A model generated the notes under the pieces. It did no database searches. It worked only from the letters and a program-made list of their open reading frames with translations, and had not been told where the DNA came from. Position numbers and translations under genes: made by a program. Shown here piece after piece: positions 58,401 through 64,000 of a stretch of DNA of 64,000 nt. The DNA comes from Isoetes taiwanensis (Eukaryota; Streptophyta; Lycopodiopsida; Isoetales; Isoetaceae), in the NCBI GenBank assembly GCA_021234155.1, contig JAJEKV010000026.1:16666283-16730282 (forward strand). The letters run 5' to 3'. The first letter of the stretch is position 1; every line of letters begins with the position of its first letter.

Positions 58401-59996
58401 TCCTATATAATAAAATTTAAATGTATGTCTGTCTTAAGTCTCGCCCTAGATTCAACGGCCAGGATTTCATCATCCAATACCCCCACGTTCCCTGTTTAAT
58501 CGGACGGCCACAATCAGTTCAAGGAAAAGGGCCTCCGATCAGTTCAATCCGTGCGGTCATACAGGTTTCCTCCGCCCACGGCCAGGAAGATTGATCCTCC
58601 ACCACAAGAAAATTTGCTCCTGCCGATTAAGGTCTGTGCATGATGCATTTCTGGCAGCTAGGGTTCACATTCATAACAGATGCTTTGGATCAGTGTGATA
58701 AAAGACCTGATGCGTTTAAGCTAATCGTATAGAAATATAATCGATTAAAAGAATTGATCGATTAAGATACTATATCTAATCAATTAATTGGATGTTAGTT
58801 GTTTGGCATCTATAGTGGAATTGAGACATTGCGTTTGCCATAACAAAAGTAAAGCTTAGACAATTGCAAATATGATCATTTGGCTACCTAATTTAAAACA
58901 TCTTCAATTGGTTGCCTTTCTTTGGAACTAAATATTAAATATGAAAGGGACAATTAATGTTGGGTAACAAACTGGGAGAATCTAGATCCACCTCATTAAG
59001 CTGAGCTATTATCTACACCGCTCCTGCTCATTTTTTGTAGTTTCATCTGCTGACATGTCACAAAACGTGCATATCTAGCAGGGTACTTATGTTATTAAAA
59101 ACAGTGCTAAAGATAAAACAAACTGTTTTGACAAAAATAAGACCATTTGTGAAAATTGTAGTTTAAGCCAGAAGGTAACATGTCTAGAAGGATTAACCTC
59201 TTTCTGCTAGGGGACCTGCTAGGGGACCACGGGAACCTTCAAATGGTGGAGTTTGGCTTTCCACTTTGTTTAACTCACTATTGGGATGAACTGGTTCCAA
59301 CTTCAGTTTGAAGTTTGCTTCTATTTCCTGCTCCAACTGCCCCATCTATTTGGCTTGACATTAATGGTCTTGATGCGCTCACTACAATTGCCTGCGCCAA
59401 AACCATTTTTAAGATTATCAAGTTGATCCAGACATTATATTTGCACACAATAATAGCGCACCTTGCTATAATCCCTACTATTCATCCCTTGGAATGGCTC
59501 CAAATTTTCTGCGTCAAATATCACATTCAATGATCTGGATAGGAGGTAGCTTCAATGCATGGGTTGCTCTCTGGTTTTGGCATGAACCAGAATCAAATAA
59601 CAACATGAACTAATGCCAAGAATCAAGATATCTCATCTTAACAGTAAGCAAAAACCTATGCCCTATGGCTCGATACAACTGCTTTCTATTTTACTGTGCT
59701 AGCTTTCTAGGAAAATGAGTGCTTCAATGAGGTGTATTTCTTCTGTTACAGTATACACTATTGTCCTTGTCAAAATTATATTGCCAGAAACAATGGCAAT
59801 ATTGAAAGAAGAATAGATTGAATAAATAACACTCCACTGGAAACAGAAAATGTACCAACATACGCACTATTATCCTTCTCGTAGTCGCCTTGCACACATG
59901 TTAAAGCTGCATTATAGCTTAAGAAAATTCAGTATTTCCAATTAAAACTAATAAGCTAACAAATTCTTTTATGCTTCTGATTTATTCCTTTGTGCC

Positions 59997-60215
59997 ATGC
60001 AGGTTATACTTTTAAGAAATGGATATATTATGAGGTCCATTCTGAAGATAGGACTTAATAGTCCTGCTGAGGAATGTTATTTTCAATGGAGAAAAGTTCA
60101 TGATGTGACACAATTGAAAATAAAATGCAGTAAATGCCAGGAGAGCAAGATTGCAATGAATGGCGCGTTGAAGAGAAAATGTAGTAAGTGCAAGCACAAA
60201 GAATGCAAAGAATAG
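59997..60215 (+). CDS. Open frame with a possible zinc ribbon
   Basis: A 72-codon frame follows TGCCATGCAG and ends with CSKCQESKIAMNGALKRKCS, then KCKHKEC. Two CxxC pairs 17 residues apart resemble a zinc ribbon. It could be a terminal exon, since the ATG coincides with a good splice acceptor. The family is not recognised. Confidence 0.3.
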   Translation: MQVILLRNGYIMRSILKIGLNSPAEECYFQWRKVHDVTQLKIKCSKCQESKIAMNGALKRKCSKCKHKECKE

Positions 60216-60235
60216 TAGGTTGGGGCACTTACAGA

Positions 60236-60480
60236 TTAGGGACTCCACACTTTATGAATGGCAACCAATCCTAAAAGGGACAACATTGAAACATTAGAGC
60301 AAGAATTCTGGATGGGGTGGATCTCATGCTGGATCCTTCCAAAATAACTGAATTGAATTGCCTCACTTTCATGTCCATGTTCAGCCAATACAGCAGCCAT
60401 GGCATCCCATGCTATGACATCTTTCTGTGGCAATTTTTCAAACATTGCATAGACATAGACCAATTATCACACAAGCTCGC
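60236..60480 (-). pseudogene. PPR gene fragment
   Basis: The minus-strand frame encodes AMFEKLPQKDVIAWDAMAAV and LAEHGHESEAIQ, a single L/S-type PPR motif pair, followed by a decayed GRIQHEIHP stretch where the M.. EG..PD helix should be. No flanking repeats are preserved, so this is an isolated piece, possibly captured by the surrounding Helitron-like unit. Confidence 0.65.
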
Positions 60481-60569
60481 GAGATTAAAACAAACATTTA
60501 GAAGGGTGATCAGTATATCTTTTATTAAGTAATCAGAGATACTAATGACGGATATGCGGATGGTGGTTC

Positions 60570-60800
60570 TCATGATACCATATCTTCCACATTTCTTCTA
60601 CGTTTGAAACTGTTGTTAAACTCAAATTGGAGCTCAGAATTACCCAAATCCTTCACAGAACCATGATCTTTCTGATATGGTGCATTGCTAAACAAAGTAG
60701 CACCAGACTGATTAAAATTTTCCAATATGGCAGACAAAGGAGCACATTTATTTAGCACAGCAGCACCATAGCCGGGCCCTTCATCCAAACATGATGATCC
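60570..60800 (-). pseudogene. Open exon-like fragment, unrecognised
   Basis: The minus-strand frame reads DEGPGYGAAVLNKCAPLSAI, then LENFNQSGATLFSN and SELQFEFNNSFKRRRN before a stop at 60,570. Composition is protein-like, but no family is recognised and no start codon in frame is convincing. Confidence 0.3.
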
Positions 60801-61546
60801 AACCGCCCAAAAGCCCAGCTTGAAGATAGATATGCAGTAACAGCTCTACTATCATCCCATACCCTATTGAACTCCACCTTAAACAGCTTAACCAAATCAT
60901 TTCACTGCCGATCATCAAAAAGCACCTATAAAATTACAATGTTGAATAGTTTGCCTTTTTATAGAGTTTTTTTTTTGCCTCATACCTTGTAAGATGGGCA
61001 TTCGGTGTTGCTTTTAGAGGCAAGTGTGGCTATGACATGTTGTAAATCCTTCACGTGTGTTCTGCTCCATGATGGCCGGACATACAAAATAGCATCAACC
61101 ATCTTCTCCTTCCCAGCTCTATGAATTCTTGGATCCGCAATTTAAATTCAAGTGCACTCTGCTCTCTATGATTTAGTGATTAAAGAAAAACAGAAAGACA
61201 GGCTTAAACCAATAATTTACTTCTGCATCTCTGAATCATCTTCTATTCTAAGTATTTCCCTTTAAATCTTCGCAGACATCTATCTTTCTAAGTGATGGAA
61301 AAACAGATTCGGCTGCATATCCGGGCCTATGCCCTGCATATCCTGTATTAGGGACGTGGAAACTTGCACGACTGACATAGAGCCAAGCATCTGCTCGAAG
61401 CCGCCATAGCCGCCTTCGCGAACCCTAGCAAAAAACTCATCTCAAGAAAGTGACGTGGCATCATCTCTTCCATTGATTTCATCAAATCTGGGCCGCCCAA
61501 ATTAGGGCTGGGTCCAACACTTACACAATAACATTATAATATAGGA

Positions 61547-61915
61547 TAAGAGCAGATAGCAATAGAATAAGAGCAGATAGCAATAGAACAAGAGCAGATA
61601 GATCGGGAATTAGAATAGATATAACAGATAGATAGATACAGAATTAGAACAGAACTATATTATTTTGTTCTTTTTCTTTATATATTTGTTCTTTCAAATA
61701 CCTAAATAAGAACAGAGAAAGACCTAGAATAGAAACCATACTTGTTCTTTCAAAACCTAGAAATAAGAACAGAAGAAGACCTAGAATAAAAGCATCTAAA
61801 CTAGAACGAGAATAAGAATAAGAGAACTGCAATAAGAATAAGAATAGGAAAACTAGAATATAGGAATAAGATAGAATAGGAGAACTAGAAATAAGAACAG
61901 AAATATCAGAGTTTA
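61547..61915. repeat. AG-rich low-complexity repeats
   Basis: ATAAGAGCAGATAGCAATAGA is repeated two and a half times (61,547-61,600), followed by AGATAGATAGATA and many AGAATAAGAA / CCTAGAA units. Part of it is inverted (GTTCTTTC against GAAAGAAC-like phrases at 61,689 and 61,743). Confidence 0.8.
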
Positions 61916-62948
61916 ATAAAGCTTGTCGGGTTAGAGATTAAATAACAGAGTTTATATCACAGACTTTAAATAACAAAGATTAACCAATCTTTTCGAGTTT
62001 TTGAGTTGTGTTTTGAGCCGATATTTGAAGAGCCTCAGAGAAACCAAAAGCCGCAGTCGGAAAAGCCAGAATTTGAGATTGAAAACAAGCGTCAAAGCTT
62101 CAGATTGATTTCAAGCGCCTCAATTTCAAGCAAAACTTCGAAAGAAAAGTTCGAGATTGAAAGAGAAAATTTCGATGGACAAAAGTTCGAACAGAAATAA
62201 TATACTGCTTTAAGAAATTCGTACATGATTACTGCCGCAAATTTATTACTATATATTTAATACCTAAAATGTTAGAGGTTTTATTTAGAGGTTTTATTTA
62301 TATATAATGCTATAGGTTAGAAGTTAGAAGGTTCTTTATATGTTAGAAGTCATTACAAAGTTATAAAGCTAGGCTCATATGTAAGCCTTTATACCCATTA
62401 CTATTAATTTTACCTATATAATTTCTAAAGTTTTTTTTTCTAGAAAATATATTCTAGAAAATAATTATATATAAAGGCTGAGGAAAATAACTTGGGCAAT
62501 CCCATTATATAAATAGAATGAGAACATAGAATAAGACATATGAGGAATTGATGACATGCATAGCCTTATGGTGTCTTAGATGTAATAGAAATGAAATGCC
62601 ATCATAAACAAAGATGCATACATATAGATAGGTTGTATCAAAGAAGTTATTATAGAAGTTATCAAAGAAGTCCCTCTTACAATTTTTTATAAAGTATATG
62701 CTTTCCTTTATTGATTAAAAAAAGTATGCTTTCATTTAAGAACATGTTGGGGAGATGTGTTTTGGATATACTAACTTATTCTATATGTTTGTATGTATTT
62801 TAGGGGTGTAAAATCGCTAGTGGGGTACAACTTTTGGCGAAGCGTTTAAGCACTTTAAGTGCTGAAACTCGCGTATGTCGAAGCCCGTCACACCCTTCTC
62901 CCTCCTTTTCCCCTGCGCGTCAAAACTCAGATCAGTGTTTGACTGTTG
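61916..62948. other. Intergenic, AT-rich, with a small charged open frame
   Basis: A 64-codon frame (62,006-62,200) is composed of repeating Glu/Lys/Phe phrases (KFEIERENF) and looks like low-complexity sequence rather than a gene. The remainder is AT-rich. The 130 bases before 62,949 are less AT-rich and may be leader of the next gene. Confidence 0.4.
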
Positions 62949-63875
62949 ATGATGGAGGCATGGAGCGCGGATGATTTTCACAGCATCAGAGGTCTGTGCA
63001 ATTCGGGGGTGAAGCCCCACGAGGAAGAAACTTGGTTGGAAAATAATGTCACGGATCGAGATTGGGAATCTGTTTGGACAAAGAAGTTGAACAAGGGAAA
63101 GATAAAATGGCACTGTGCAAAGGAGCATCTTCAAGAGAAGTTGGAAACACTCTGCCGAAAAATCTACAAGAATTGTCACAACAAAGAAGTAAGAAAGCAA
63201 CTGGCCCTTGCTTTTGCATTTGAAAATTGCACTAGATCAATAGTTGCACCTGAGGAACACAAAGTAAACTGGGCTGCATTTGCTGTGCAATGCCAAAGAT
63301 ACCACAACAATAGACAAGCGAAAACAGAGGCAGATGTTGTAGCACATGTTAGGAAAACTGAAATGAAGGCAAAGCCAAAGGTGGCAGCTGGATCAAATGA
63401 GATCAGTGCATGTGATGAAAACATAAAAACCTTAGAGAATGCAGTACAGGAGATTGGAAAAGCAATTTTACTTATCACAAAGAATCTGGAAGCAGTAGGA
63501 AGTGAGTTGAAAGGCAATGAGAAGGCCTCTAAAGTACAGAAAATGATGTTGGAATAGGCTGAGAACAGTTTAAAACAGGCCACAAATGATTTGGCTACAA
63601 AACAGGAGGAGTTCAAGCTTAATCCAAACTGTGAGTTGGAGGCAGAAATTAAAGATTTGGAGCAGACTGTCCAGATGGAAACTTGGCACAGGAACAAGGT
63701 ACAAAAAGCAATGAACCCTACATCTGTTAATGAGTAGGTCAAATGTAAAATCAAACTTGAGGAGGAGCTAAAAGTTCTCGAAGAAGAACAGTCACTTCTG
63801 CATTTCTATATAAACAATTTGTGGAAGCTGAAAATGGATACTCCTGCAACATTTAGCATCTCTACTAGTATATGA
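62949..63875 (+). pseudogene. Coiled-coil protein frame with two in-frame TAG codons
   Basis: One frame runs from ATG at 62,949 to TGA at 63,873 (308 codons) and is interrupted only by TAG at 63,555 and TAG at 63,735. The N-terminal third is globular-looking (EAWSADDFHSIRGLCNSG, WESVWTKKLNKGKIKWH). The rest is a long heptad-like helix (ENIKTLENAVQEIGKAI, then after the first TAG AENSLKQATNDLATKQEEF, and after the second VKCKIKLEEELKVLEEEQ). The heptads continue across both TAGs without a phase change, so a CAG-to-TAG origin is plausible. The family is not recognised. Read-through or a pseudogene are both possible. Confidence 0.5.
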
Positions 63876-64000
63876 GATAAGTTGTTAGTGCAAGATCCAT
63901 TTTAAACATGTTCAGCATGTGGTCTGGAATTCACTAAAGCTTACATGTTAAGTTTAGCACTGAATTGCCAACATGAGTATCATATAGCTTGTTGTTCATT

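Larger units (their letters stand above)
58401..61546. mobile_element. Segment bounded by inverted Helitron-like 5' ends
   Basis: TCCTATATAATAAAATTTAA at 58,401 follows an A and leads into TCTGTCTTAAGTCTCGCC and CAACGGCC, the typical start of plant Helitrons. At 61,546 the minus strand also reads A then TCCTATATTATAATG. Two inverted ends could be two facing Helitrons or one element of the kind with short terminal inverted repeats. No Rep/helicase coding was found. The interior holds unrelated exon scraps. Confidence 0.35.

Noticed and set aside
59997-60215. Transcription factor zinc finger gene
   Set aside because: Only two CxxC pairs are visible, the ATG overlaps a splice acceptor-like CAG, and no neighbouring exon could be joined; kept only as a low-confidence frame.

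Overview
This is a plant nuclear window dominated by transposable elements. The clearest plant markers are an intact intronless PLS-type pentatricopeptide repeat (PPR) gene (29,700-31,487), LTR retrotransposons with a tRNA-iMet-type primer site, and plant-type promoters and splice sites. The PPR style and the density of decayed repeats suggest a seed-free vascular plant such as a fern, but the sequence alone does not prove this. I recognise no rRNA gene or intact tRNA gene, no CRISPR array and no bacterial operon.

Layout. 1-10,667: decayed Ty3/gypsy element entering from the left edge (gag, protease, RT, RNase H, integrase), with a large extra coding region before the 3' LTR and an AT-rich insertion in gag-pol. 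10,730-10,866: foldback. 11,830-15,550: LINE on the minus strand. 16,365-27,799: complete but non-coding LTR element (1.7-kb LTRs, 5-bp duplication ATCAA, iMet primer site, PPT, hairpin modules in its leader). 28,427-29,413: TAA-flanked terminal-inverted-repeat element. 29,700-31,487: PPR gene, followed by exon-like fragments of an unrecognised gene. 35,147-36,786: solo LTR of the same family, minus strand. 36,862-38,490: foldbacks, a tRNA-like SINE head, and a sibling of the AT-rich insertion.

39,200-58,100 is the most unusual part. It holds two paralogous multi-exon genes (minus 45,527-40,790; plus 53,905-57,611) that combine a ParB-like N-terminal domain with a DNA-methyltransferase-like C-terminal half in which the catalytic DPPY motif is not evident. 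Each lies head-to-head with a DUF8039-like reading frame. At the second locus that frame runs into a DUF7869-like transposase-like pseudogene. The introns and flanks of each locus are filled with a locus-specific GC-rich palindrome. A decayed FCP1/HAD-phosphatase-like gene, a hAT-type MITE built from about 20 copies of another palindrome, and four small paralogous genes with clear TATA boxes lie in the same block. The simplest reading is two decayed copies of a multi-gene mobile element that I do not recognise from known families. Many open frames are broken by single-base shifts and by TAG/TAA where glutamine is plausible, consistent with silenced, methylated sequence.

58,401-61,546 is bounded by two inverted Helitron-like ends and contains a PPR fragment and other exon scraps. 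A coiled-coil reading frame with two in-frame TAG codons (62,949-63,875) closes the window.
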